Source: Diadophis punctatus similis
Lineage: Eukaryota > Chordata > Lepidosauria > Squamata > Dipsadidae
Reading direction: 5' to 3'
Assembly (NCBI GenBank): GCA_023053685.1
Contig: JALIGW010000005.1
Span: 47,023,242 to 47,087,241, forward strand
DNA: 64,000 bases
Each line of letters starts with the position of its first letter. Positions within the stretch are counted from its first letter, which is position 1. Below the pieces are notes generated by a model that saw nothing but the letters and a program-made list of their open reading frames with translations, was not told the origin of the DNA and searched no databases. Of the stretch, positions 49,961 to 61,088 are shown one piece after another. A program made the translations under genes and the position numbers.

Positions 49961-50033
49961 GACTGTGCAAAATTTAGGCTTAAATTGAAGAAAGTAGGGA
50001 AAAGAGCCTACTTTTAATACTTAAATACTTTTA

Positions 50034-50268
50034 AGAGCCGAGGTAGCTCAGCGGTTAGAGGCAGTACTGCAGGCCACTTTAGCTGACTGTGATCTGCAGG
50101 TCAGCGTTCAAATCTCACTGGCTCAAGGTTGACTCAGCCTTCCATCCTTCCGAGGTAGGTAAAATGAGGACCCAGATTGTTGGGGGCAATGTAAATATAT
50201 ACATTGCTTAATGGTGTAAACCGCCTTAGAGAGTGCTTGCACTATGAGGCAGTATATAAATCTCACTA
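50034..50268 (+). mobile_element. Sauria SINE inside BovB
   Basis: AGAGCCGAGGTAGCTCAGCG, GCTCAAGGTTGACTCAGCC, AAAATGAGGACCCAGATTG and GTGTAAACCGCCTTAGAGAG identify the family. The 3' end runs into the (AAAT)n array. Confidence 0.9.
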
Positions 50269-50374
<106 letters not shown>

Positions 50375-50610
50375 AGCAATAGGCCACTCAGGTATGAACT
50401 AAATCAGTGGTTCCCAAACTTTTTCAGTCCACTGCCCCCTTGGTGCTACAAAATCATCCTCAATGCCCCTCACCCCTACCCCCTTCAGGTGGGTGTGGCT
50501 TGGTGGTCAGGTGACAGGGTGGGTGTGGCCAAGTTGTGAAATGTGGTGAAACTCACTTAACAACGCTGTTGCTTAGCAACCAAAATTTTGGTCTCAATTG
50601 TGGTCATAAG

Positions 50611-50812
50611 TCTTTCTTTTCTTTCTTTCTTTTTCTTTCTTTCTTTCTTCCCTCCCTTCCCTCCCTTCCCTTCCTCCTTTTTCTATCTGTCTTCCTTCCT
50701 TCCTACCATCTTTCTTTCTTTCTGTCTGTCTTCCTTCCTTCCTTCCTTCCTACCATATTTATTTCTTTCTTTCTTTCTTTCTTTCTCTTTCTTTTTCTTT
50801 CTTCATACCATC

Positions 50813-50862
<50 letters not shown>

Positions 50863-51078
50863 TTCCTTCCTTCCTTCCTTCCTGTCTGTCTGTCTTTCTG
50901 TCTGTCTGCCTTTCTTCCTTCCTAACATCTTTTTTTCCTTTCTGTCTGTCTTTCTTCCTTTCTAACATCTTTTTTTCCTTTCTGTCTGTCTTTCTTCCTT
51001 TCTAACATCTTTTTTTCCTTTCTTTCTGTCTTCCTTCCTTCCTAACATCTTTCTGTCTGTCTGTCTGTCTGTCTGTCT

Positions 51079-51138
<60 letters not shown>

Positions 51139-51155
51139 ACTTTCTTTCTTTTTTA

Positions 51156-51231
<76 letters not shown>

Positions 51232-51266
51232 CTCTCTCTCTATCTCTCTTTCTTTCTTTCTCCCTG
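50611..51266. repeat. 650-bp polypyrimidine tract, mixed (TTTC) (TTCC) (TCTG) (TC) arrays
   Basis: The plus strand is almost wholly C and T, arranged as blocks of TTTC, TTCC and TCTG and a final (TC)n of about 70 bp, with a higher-order unit containing CTAACATCTTTTTTTCC repeated about 57 bp apart near 50920-51010. The open frames across it are low-complexity artefacts. Confidence 0.95.
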
Positions 51267-51309
51267 CAAACCAATCCCTACCGGGGCTCCTTTCTCCCTT
51301 GCCCAGCCC

Positions 51310-51720
51310 TCTTCCAAGACGCCGCATCTCCCACCCACCCGCCTCTTGCCTTAAGCAGCCGGCTAGCGGTGGTGGCCGCAGCATTCCCAGCAGCATCGCA
51401 CTTCCAGGTCCTAGCTGGGGTCGCTCACGGGGAACCGCGCCATGCAGGGTAAGTGGGTGGGTTACTCCCCTTCTCGATCTCCCACATGGCTCCAGCCACC
51501 CGACTTAGTCCCTGACCACAGCGCCGGCAGGGTTGGTCCGTGGTCGGTGGTCGGTGGTCCATGGGAGGGACCACGGAGCACAAGCACCCGGCGAGTGGGG
51601 CAAGAGGTGCGGGGATGCCAGAAGTGGCGGCACAGATGACAGGCTCTTGCCCGTGTCTCCCACTCGCCTCTTGCCTTAAGCTGCAGGCTGGCGGTGGTGG
51701 CCGCAGCCTTCCCAGCAGTG
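51310..51720. repeat. Imperfect direct duplication in the hAT interior
   Basis: The text CGCCTCTTGCCTTAAGC followed by GGTGGTGGCCGCAGC and TTCCCAGCAG occurs near 51340 and again near 51667, about 327 bp apart. It is GC-rich and non-coding. Confidence 0.8.
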
Positions 51721-51863
51721 GAGCCGGACAAGCCCAGATGGCCAAGGAGACCAAGACGCAGGCCAGGAAAGCGAGAAGGGCAGCAGCGGCCATGCTGGGC
51801 TGGGCTTACCTGGCAGGCAGATCAGCGCTTCAGAGACTGGGTGGAGCAGGGTGAGTGAGCAGC

Positions 51864-51932
51864 AACCGGGGCGGAGGCGGGGCAGAGGTGGGGCGGAGGC
51901 GGGGCGGAGGCGGGGCAGAGGCAGGGCGGAGA
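51864..51932. repeat. GC-rich minisatellite (GGGGCGGAGGC)n
   Basis: About six 10-11 bp units of GGGGCGGAGGC / GGGGCAGAGGT type within the hAT element. They resemble SP1 GC boxes by composition; no promoter function claimed. Confidence 0.85.
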
Positions 51933-52143
51933 AAAGCGGGGTGGGAAAAGCGTGGTGGGAAAAGCGTGGTGATTGGGTGTAAATGGGCGGCGGGGTCACT
52001 ACCGGTATGGTGAACCACCTGCTGCTCCCCTGGCCCCTCTTAGCACCCCCCTGCCACCCCTCTTGCCTCTCAGCACCCCCCTAAGGCATCCCACCAGCCC
52101 TCAGGGGGTAGTACCGCTCACTTTGGGAACCACTGAACTAAAT

Positions 52144-54168
52144 CATATCTCTGATGAATATATAGTAGAGGTGACAAATAGATTTAAGGAATTAGATAGA
52201 AAGAGTGCCTGAAGAATTATGGATGGAGCAACATTGTACAAGAGGTAGCAACTAAAACCATCCCAAAGAAAAAGAAATGCAAGAAAGCAAAATGGCTGTC
52301 TGAGGAAGCTTTACAAATAGCTGAGGAAAGAAGGAAAACAAAAGGCAAGGGAGAAAGAGAAAGATACACCCACTTGAATGCAGAGTTTCAGAGAATAGCT
52401 AGAAGAGATAAGAATGCCTTTTTAAATGAACAGTGCAAAGAAATCGAAGAAAACAATAGAATAGGGAGAACCAGAGACCTCTTCAAGAAAATTGGAGATA
52501 TGAAGGGAACATTTCATGCAAAGATGGGCATGATAAAGGACCAAAATGGCAGGGACCTAACAGAGGCAGAAGAGATTAAGAAGAGGTGGCAAAATTACAC
52601 AGAAGAACTATACAAGAGCTTAACATCTCTGATAACCATGATGGGGTGGTCACTGACCTCAAGCCAGACATCCGAGAATGTGAAGTCAAATGGGCCTTAA
52701 GAAATTTGAGCAACAACAAAGCTAGTGGAGATGACAGCATTCCAGTTGAGCTATTCAAAATCTTAAAAGACAGTAAAAGTGCTACATTCAATATGCCAGC
52801 AAATTTGGAAAACTCAACAGTGGCCACAGCATTGAAAAAGGTCAGTTTACATTTCAATTCCAAAGAAGGGCAATGCCAAAGAATGTTCAAACTATCATAC
52901 CATTGTACTCATTTCACATGCTAGCAAAGTTATGCTTAAAATCCTACAAGCTAGTCTCCAGCAGTATGTGGACCGAGAACTACCAGAAGTACAGGCAGGA
53001 TTTTGAAGAGGCAGAAGAACTAGAGATCAAATTGCCAACATACGCTGGATCATGGAGAAAGCTAGGGAGTTCCAGAAAAAACATCTACTTCTGCTTCATT
53101 GATTATGCTAAAGCCTTTGATTGATCATAACAAATTGTGGCAAGTTCTTAAAGAGATGGGAGTACCAGACCATCTTATTTGTCTCTTGAGAAACCTATAT
53201 GCAGATCAAGAAGCAACAGTGAGGACTGGACATGGAACCACTGATTGGTTCAAAATTGGGAAAGGAGTTCGGCAAGGCTGTATACTGTCACCCTGCCTAT
53301 TTAACTTATATGCAGAGCACATCATGAGAAAGGCGGGGCTAGATGAATCACAAATTGGAATTAAGATTGCCCGGAGAAATATCAACAACCTCAGATATGC
53401 AGATGATACCACTCTAGTGGCAGAAAGTGAAGAGGAATTAAAGAGCCTTTTGATGCAGGTGAAGGAGGAAAATGCAAAAGCTGGCTTGAAACTCAACATT
53501 AAGAAAATTAAGATCATGGCACCCGGCCCTCTCAATTCATGGCAAATAGATGGGGAAGAAATGGAGGTAGTGAACAGATTTTATTTTCCTGGGCTCCAAG
53601 ATCACCGCAGATCCAAGACACTTGCTCCTGGGGATCACCACAGATTAAAAGATACTTGCTCCTGGGGAGGAAAGCCATGGCAAAGCTAGACAGCATACTA
53701 AAAAGCAGAGACATCACCCTGCCAACAAAAGTGCGTATAGTCAAGGCTATGGTTTTCCCAGTTGCAATGTATGGCTGTGAAAGTTGGATCATAAGAAATG
53801 CTGAGCACCAAAGAATTGAGGCCTTTGAACAATGGTGCTGGAGAAGACTCCTGTGAGTCCCTTGGACTGCAAGGCGAACAAACAAGTTAGTTCTAGAGTA
53901 GATCAATCCTGACTGCTCTTTAGAAGGCCAGATCCTGAAGATGAAACTCAAATACTTTGGCCACCTAATGAGAAGGAAGGACTCACTGGAGAAGAGCCTA
54001 ATGCTGGGAAGGATTGAGGGCAAAAGAAGAAGGGGACAGCAGAGAATGAGGTGGCTGGATGGAGTCACTGAAGTAGTCAATGTGAGGTTAAATGGACTCC
54101 GGGGGATGGTAGAGGACAGAAAGGCCTGGAGGAACGTTGTCCATGATCTGACACAACTTCGCAACTAA
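52144..54168 (+). pseudogene. BovB reverse-transcriptase remnant
   Basis: Pieces in three frames read AEFQRIARRDKNAFLNEQCK (52374 on), LSNNKASGDDSIPVELFKIL, NIYFCFIDYAKAFD (stop at 53122), VRQGCILSPCLFNLYAEHI and the catalytic YADDTTLVAESEEE (about 53395), then VFPVAMYGCESWIIRNAEHQ and the C-terminus KYFGHLMRRKDSLEK. RT palm motifs are present but stops and frameshifts separate them. At 53595-53670 a tandem duplication replaces part of the ITADGDCSHEIKRR segment with two copies of a CTTGCTCCTGGGG-containing unit. Confidence 0.9.
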
Positions 54169-54180
54169 CAACAACAACAA

Positions 54181-56459
54181 TTTTAGAAGGACATTCAAGG
54201 AACTTTTACATGAAAAAAATAGTACATTCAGACTACAGCTTTACCATACTGAAGATACCCAATGCAATCCAATGGAAGTTCATTTGGCAGTAATTCATTG
54301 TGTTTACACGGGGCTTGGTGATATACCTTCCCAGCTGTTAACGTAGTCCATTTTTGTAAGAGGAGATGTACTATCTTTAAAATGAAATGGCTTTCTTCAA
54401 TTTGCTGATAATCCAAAGTCTTGGCATTTGCTATGAGAACTGCCTTCATTTTGGCCAAATAGGTAACTTAATTTCTTGTTTTATGTTCACAGATTTCATT
54501 TGTTATATATTTTAGCAAGGAATTTAAACACACACAAACCAAAGGTAATCCTAACTATACCAAGACAATGAGGAAGTCTGCTAAATTATGCAATCTAACT
54601 TAGTTTACCAGAAGACAGTGTGGATTATTTTCAAATAAAGGTACAGTGGTTTCAGCTATGAAAGGCTATGAAAATAATCTTTCAGGCTATATCATTCAGG
54701 TAATATGAAGAAATAAAGAACCCAGTGAGGTGTTTGACAGTTTAATACATTTGAGGTTAGGCCAGGGACTGCTGTCGAATGGTAGGAGTTGAACAATGTT
54801 TATGATCAAATCTACTTGAATACAATGTAATATAGTGGCCTGTACATAAACCACTGAGATTATAAGGAAAGTGAACAAATAATTGTGCAGAGCAAGCAGT
54901 TATAAACTTGTTGCACTACCGAAAGCATACTCTTAAGAAAGTTCACTCAGTGTCACTGGAAGGAGATCCTTTCTCAAGAAATGAGTTTCCCTGAACAAAG
55001 ATCAGCCTACCTCTTGCTGGATTGTTATTCCTCTGAGTGGGTTATAGGTACTAGTACCTGGGTTTTAGCTTACTAATCAGATAGACTTTTCTGGTTGTGT
55101 ATGAGGTGGGAGGAGAAATAAAGAGATCCTTCTGCCAAAAGCAAGGATTAGAAAAAGCTATTAAAGGAAGCCCTTTAATTTAGCTGCACTTCTGTTTCCA
55201 CCGCCAACTGAGGCGCATCAGGTTGGCTGCTTCTCCACCCCCACAGTTCAGGCAAGTGTCCCCAAGGCAAAGGAAGCCCAAATTCATCAGGAAAAACTGC
55301 AGGGAAGAAAGGCAGAGTCATCCACCACCAGGGAAAGTGGCCTCTCAGTATCCCGCTACTAAAGAGCATGAAAGGAGAGCAGTGGAACTGATCAGAGACT
55401 GCTAGACCCGATTCAGCCAGTTGAAGTCACCTTCCCAGAGCTACTGAACTGGTTATATTCAGTTCTCTGGATCCATTTGCAAGCAAACATATTACACACA
55501 TACTGTACCTTCACACATACCATTCATTGGATGTTACTTCTTTGGTCAGGGAAGTATACATTTTAGATTGAAGTTTTCTACGCATATCCTCAATGCGTTA
55601 ACTTGATCATATAACTTCTACAGGATACTAAAATGAGGTGGCCAGGCCACACTTATAAGAGTGTGTACACAAAGGAATAAGTAAGATTAATATTGGGATT
55701 ATAATGCTGATAGTAGAGATACAGGGCTTTCCCTTACATAAGAAAGTGCATGAAACATCATAAGGCCCATTTGGTTCCATATGGTTCAGTTCAGGCCCAA
55801 TGTGTGCAAAGAACTCCCATTTTCCCAGATCTTTAAATTCTAGTCAAGGAAGAGGATGTGTAAGATTTTCAGGTTGGATCATTCTATAAATGAAGTAAAA
55901 CTCTGGCGACAGAACAAAGAATTGTGGTGTAACTTTGCCCTTTAATGCATATAGAAGAAAATAAAACCTTACTAAATTTAGAACTAATAAAAACCAAGCC
56001 TTTATCTCACTTTTCTTTAACAGCAAACCTGACTTCATTCAGTGATACTTTGGAGCAATATATTCAATACCAGTAGTAGTATAATCCTTTTGAGCATGCA
56101 ACCATATCAGAATCAAGCAAGCAAAGCATTCAGATTAAGTAAAACTCTAAGGATTTTGCCCTATACATAGTTTCTTATTTTGATTCACTGATTACTTTTG
56201 GATGAACATCCCAGTTTACAAAAAAATGTTAAATGCATATTTAATTAGAAGTATTGCAAGTGTAACTTACTGAATTCCATGAAATGGGTGGGTTTAGCAG
56301 GTTTTTCAGATTATGTTTGGCTTCTGAATGCGAGTCAAGTCAGATTTGGACTCCAAAAAGTGGGCAGGGAGGTGTCAAGAACTAAATTTGTGTAAGGCAT
56401 CAGGCTAGAAATCGGGAGAGCATGAATTCCAGTGCCACTTTAGGCCCAAAGCTGGCTGG

Positions 56460-56493
<34 letters not shown>

Positions 56494-56654
56494 ATGTACA
56501 TATGTATATAATTTAGAATCTTTTATTTTTGCCCTCTGTATAATTTAAGCATTTTTAAAAATCTTAAATCTTAAATTAAGTGATAACCCTTTAACCATAC
56601 AAAGACTCTGCATGGTTCTAGGGCTTCATATTTTGACCAAATGATCCTAACATA
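54181..56654. other. Intergenic, AT-rich, nothing recognised
   Basis: No coding or RNA feature and no classified repeat apart from a (TG)n at 56460-56491. Confidence 0.45.
56460..56491. repeat. (TG)n microsatellite
   Basis: About 16 TG units followed by TACATGTACATATGTATATA. Confidence 0.97.
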
Positions 56655-56964
56655 TAGGGTGCCCAGATGTCCTGAGTTTAGCAGGATTGTCCTGATTTTT
56701 AGAAGCATGTCCTGATTCTGAAAATGTCCAGGTTTTGTCCTGAAATTCGAATTCCCGTCCTGATTTGTCCTGAACTTTTGTAAAATTTTAGGATAATCAA
56801 GATGAACGTTAAATGAAAGTACGTTTGCACTACTTGTGTTGTAGTTCAATCGCTTCATTTTCAGGCAGATTCTCTTATGTATTGTTACGGAAGATTTCGT
56901 GTGCATTTTTAATGTGTAATATTTTAATGCTTACTTTCAGGGTTGTGATAAATTATTTAAAATA

Positions 56965-57291
56965 CTGTAAATGTTTTCTTAGTTTAAAGTGAGCGGTCGT
57001 GTAATAAAATTGTGGTTTTATTTTATTTCCTTTCGCCCCCGAGGCACCTGAGGAGCCTGCAAAGCCAGCTTGGGGGAGGGGGAAAAGAAAGGGGGTGAAG
57101 GGGCCGCCAATCCCACGCCCGCCAAAGTGAATCCGGGCCAAAAGCGTGTTTCTGCTCAAGTAAGTCCCCATGCGTGCGCGTGTGCCTGGGCCGACCTCCC
57201 TGTTAAAACAAGCGAAGGGCTGTGAAAGAGGCGGCAGCTGGGCTTGAAATCCTCTAAAATCTAGGTGCGTGTTATACTCCGAAAAATACGG
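56965..57291. mobile_element. Possible nested element related to the 5400-6353 transposon
   Basis: The right end GTTATACTCCGAAAAATACGG followed by TA matches the terminal repeat of the element at 5400-6353 with a few changes; the left end near 56965 (TACTGTAAATGTTTTC) is a weak match. The interior is GC-rich, unlike the AT-rich hAT around it. Confidence 0.45.
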
Positions 57292-57308
57292 TACTTTATT
57301 ACTATAAT

Positions 57309-57689
57309 ATGGCTATAAAAAGGAAAAATCTTTACTGAGAAGAATATTCTAAAGATTTTGATGGTATTAAAAACAGTAGAAAAGGAGACACTTTCGCATT
57401 CTGTTCATATTGTTCATCGGACATTGATATTGGAAGTACAGGCGCCCCAGCCATTTCTAGACATTGTGGTACAAAACTTCACGATGAAAATTCAAAATCC
57501 AAGAAGTCAACCGCTGAAATAGGACAGTTTTTTGTCAGTAAAAATGCGCTGGTATCTAAGAAGACGTCAGCTGCAGAAGCAGTTCTAGCCTATCACACGG
57601 CCATTCGTGCGCTTTCATTCAGAAGTAATGAATGTACTAACAAACTTTTGACAACAATATTTCCAGATTCTGAAATAGCCAAGAAGTGA
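57309..57689 (+). pseudogene. hAT transposase N-terminal fragment with BED-type finger
   Basis: 127 codons from ATG to stop with one internal stop at codon 10. It shows CSYC...RHCGTKLH, which fits a C-x2-C...H-x5-H BED finger, then STAEIGQFF and AEAVLAYHTAIRALSFRS, a phrase typical of hAT-family transposases of vertebrates. The finger binds the transposon ends in intact proteins. The RNase-H-fold catalytic core is missing. The family name is from memory of the phrase; the structural evidence (TIRs, 8-bp duplications) independently says hAT. Confidence 0.75.
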
Positions 57690-57911
57690 AATGCTTGCTT
57701 CAAATTAAAATAAATCATTCTTCTTCATCGTGTGGCAAAATGTATAAAAAGATTTTGGCGACAAAAATTTGTTGAATAAGATATCATCTAATAGTAAATA
57801 CGTGTGAATATGATGTTTTATTGGCTTTGTTGGAGTAATAAATGTTATCTTGAGAAGTGCTATTTTTTTTAAACTGTCCTGATTTTGGATCAAAGGTATC
57901 TGGGCACCCTA

Positions 57912-60178
57912 CTAACGTATCCCTCAGTCTAGAACAATTTTGACTAGAACTAAGTCGCTAGGTTACAAAATCTCTTATTTCATTTAAATGGAGTCCAAGA
58001 TGCCTTGCTAATTTCAGTGGAGTAGGACTTCTGATGAAATTTCCTTCATGTCTTATAAGTCCATGGCTTATTTTTAAAAAATGCCCTTAAAACTCCAGGT
58101 AAGTTTCCTCTGATATTCTGATGAGTGCTCTCCTGAACTTTGAATGTACCGTAGCTCTAGGCTTCATTGCAGTTGGAGCTGAGCAAATTCAACTGTGGCT
58201 GAGACCTCAGTCAGTATTAATTCTACCAGCCTTATCTCCCCTCCAGGGAAGTTGCAGATTCCCTGCCCCCACAGCTTCTCATTTTGCCCTCCCCCCACCT
58301 CCGAAAGCAGTCCTAGCTTTCTTCCCTCTCCTGCCTTTTGCCTTCAAGACAATTTTTGAATCAAGTAGCCTGAAGATTAATTGGTTGGAGGGCACATTTT
58401 CTCCCCACCCCCCTGAAACATAATACAAGAACTCAAAAGAAAAAAAAAACATAAAGAGAGAGAGAAAAATTAACAGTCCAGGCCCTAGCAAAAGATTAAC
58501 ATTTGGAATCTTAAGAAATGTAATCTGCATATCTAATTGATTCCCAGCATATCAGTTTAAAGGATAAAGATATATATCTCTACACGATTGAGATTGCATT
58601 AATAGCCACATAAATAAAAGGTTGAAAAGTCATGAGGGAGTCCTTTGAAGCCCATGCCTGTTGCTTTTACAGTCAGGCCACACTTCTAAGAGAGCTCTTT
58701 GCTGTTGTTTTAAAGAACCCAGAAACTAGAGCTCAATCGTAAAAGATCAGGTACAGCACAGCGTGGGGGGAGCAAAGCAGGTGCATCCAAAATAAAGGTG
58801 ATAGGCAAAGCTCCATCACTTTTCTGCCAACAAGAGGATCAAACAGAGAGGGGAGAGGCAAAAAGACTTTTATTTTAAATGCTCCAGATTTCTCTTCTCT
58901 TATGATGAGCTCCAGGTATATTAGAGGAAAAAAGATTATCTTGATAGAAAATGCATTTATTAAAACACAAAGCCACTAGGCACCGCATTTTTTTTTTAAA
59001 AAAATTGCTCATCCCTTCGGATTTGGGGGGAGGGAGAGAAAAGCAAAATGGGCTGGTTTGTGACAAAAGATCACCTGATATGCAAAATAACTTGTATATA
59101 ATTCCTAATTGGTTTCTGCTGCTACTTGGATGAAGACAGGAGAAAGGAAGAGGATAGGAGAAAGAACTGAGCAAATAGAAAAGCTTGATTCTGAGTGATT
59201 AAGGCAGCTGCAATAACCCAGACAATCATTAGATGATAGCAAAGAGACTATAATCATCACTCTCTGTTGCCATCATATAAATCACATCTCTGTGATAGGT
59301 ATAGCTTGTCAGATGCGTAGGGAAGGACTAAGTTGAAGGAGACTGGTCATGATTCAGAATTCTACAGAGGTAATTCTAGAACCCTTGCAGTTGGTACTCT
59401 GTATACCTTCACCAAGTCTTGTATCAAGATCTGAAGGAATCTCCAACATGCAATCTTTCTATCCTCATCCTAGTCACAAAGAAATTATGACATTGTTTTA
59501 TACAAATAATGTAGATTTTTTAAAAATGTTATTTTTATTTTGGGGACGGGATTGGTTTCGTTTGCTGCAATTTTTAAGCAGTTAAGAAACAGAAATCTTA
59601 ACCATCCCTCTGCAGTTCATCAGATATCTAAGTCTATCTTTTACCCACTTATGTCAATCATTGTATTTAGAATGAAGAACTCCATATGTAGTATAACCAT
59701 CTGATTACCATGCCCACCTATGGTGTAGTAAAAGTTGAACCATTATTACCAATAGATCGGTCTTCTTCAATTGTGAAAGGTTCTGCATTAGTGTCAATGT
59801 TACTTGTCTCTGGATCTCAGTTATCATATTTAGAAATACCAATGGTTAGGGAAAATAATGTAAGATAATTATTATCCTTCTGCCCATGTTGTGAGCTTTA
59901 TCCAATTCCTCTTTGGCAAATATGTAACACAGAATACAGCATTGGACTAAATGGGCTTGATTTTTCAATGACCCATAGAACTATACATGGCTTAATTCAA
60001 ATGCCAAGTAAATTCTCAAGGTGGAATCATCACATTTATAAACTCAGGTAGCTAAATATCTATTCAGAGTGCATTTTTAAAAACAAATTAGCCTCCGTCA
60101 TATCTTTTATATTAAAGTCTGCAACCACTCTCTCTCTGTCCAACATTAATTTAACATATTTTTATCAACTGTGTAGAA
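57912..60178. other. Intergenic, nothing recognised
   Basis: Mixed AT-rich DNA with C-rich stretches at 58280-58420. Open frames lack domains. Confidence 0.4.
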
Positions 60179-60312
60179 CAGGGGTAGGCAAAGTTGGCTC
60201 TTCTATGACTCAGGACTTCAACTCCCAGAATTCCTGAGCTAGCATGATTGGCTCAGAAAGTCTGGGAGTTGAAGTCCATGAGTCATAGAAGAGCCAACTT
60301 TGCCTACCCCTG
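60179..60312. mobile_element. hAT MITE (palindromic), copy 3, perfect 8-bp target duplication
   Basis: A 134-bp hairpin with ends CAGGGGTAGGCAAAGTTGGC and complement; flanked by GTGTAGAA on both sides (60171-60178 and 60313-60320). The arms contain AGGACTTCAACTCCCAGAAT, shared with copies at 4604-4736 and 8924-9065. Confidence 0.93.
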
Positions 60313-60368
60313 GTGTAGAAGAATTGTTATTTTTTGCATGACACCTAAAAGTCCTGGTTTAGACATGC

Positions 60369-60419
60369 ACACAAAATGGCAAGTCAGGATGAGAAAGATC
60401 CTGACTTGCCATTTTGTGT
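60369..60419. repeat. Perfect 22-bp stem with 7-nt loop
   Basis: The arm 60369-60390 (ACACAAAATGGCAAGTCAGG plus AT) pairs without mismatch with 60398-60419; the loop is GAGAAAG. It lies 57 bp past the MITE. It is too short and too perfect for a typical pre-miRNA. Confidence 0.95.
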
Positions 60420-60699
60420 TCATCCATTTTCCCTAACATATTCTTCAACACATCTCCTTAATAATCTCAGACATCTAAATCATATATTATTGTTTTTATT
60501 ATAATAGAAAACTGTTTTAAAATGGTAACTGATTCATGAGAATATGGTTACACGGGAAAATGGATCCCCCCCCTTTCCAATCCTCCTTTGTTTAGGAGGG
60601 TCTAATTGGAGAAAAGGAGGTCACCTGATTTTTGGACAAATATAATACACAGAGAGATAGACCAGAATTATTTACTCCTGATTAAAAGAACTCTGATTA

Positions 60700-61088
60700 C
60701 TTATTTATTTATTTTGTCAAACATGTACGAGATAACAGGTGTAAGTATAAACATGGACATGAGCACATGAAATGAGTACAAATAAATGGGGACAGTACGA
60801 CAGGGACGGTAGGCACGCTGGTGCGCTTATGCACGCCCCTTAAAGATCTGTTAGGAATGGGGTGAGGTCCACGGTAGACAGTTTAAGGTTAAAGCTATGG
60901 GGGTTTGAGAAAGTAACAATGGAATCAGATAGAGCATTCCAGGCATTGACCACTCTATTGCTGAAGTCGTATTTTCTGCAATTGAGTTTGAAGTGGTTTG
61001 CGTTGAGTTTGTATCTATTGTTTGCCTGTGTATTATTGTGGTTGAAGCTGAAGTAGTCGTTGACAGGTAGGACATTGTAGCAGACAAT
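60700..61088 (-). mobile_element. CR1-clade LINE copy A, 3' part
   Basis: The minus strand carries the 3' UTR, an (AAAT)n tail at 60700-60716 and C-terminal ORF sequence equivalent to the copy at 12175-13613. The text stops in the phrase for CYNVLPVN at about 61088, where copy B's tail begins, and resumes near 63824. Confidence 0.85.

Larger units (their letters stand above)
50405..52135. mobile_element. Non-autonomous hAT transposon, 1731 bp, in BovB
   Basis: The ends are CAGTGGTTCCCAAACTTTTT and its complement ...CTTTGGGAACCACTG. The flanks are perfect 8-bp duplications AACTAAAT (50397-50404, 52136-52143). Joining BovB across the site restores a readable BovB protein phrase (RYELNHISDEY), which proves the insertion. 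No transposase. The inside is a long polypyrimidine tract and a GC-rich region. Confidence 0.92.
56655..57911 (+). mobile_element. hAT DNA transposon, internally deleted, with transposase fragment
   Basis: Ends TAGGGTGCCCAGATGTCCTG and complement ...GTATCTGGGCACCCTA; flanks CTAACATA (56647-56654) and CTAACGTA (57912-57919) match at 7 of 8 bases. The 1257-bp element keeps the start of a transposase gene (57309-57689) and lacks the catalytic part. A second small DNA element appears to be nested at about 56965-57291. Confidence 0.85.

Noticed and set aside
50536..50968. Long open frames rich in FLSF/KKER repeats
   Set aside because: Translations of the polypyrimidine microsatellite on both strands.
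60369..60419. MicroRNA precursor
   Set aside because: Stem of 22 bp without bulges and a 7-nt loop is shorter than usual pre-miRNAs, and there is no flanking stem extension.
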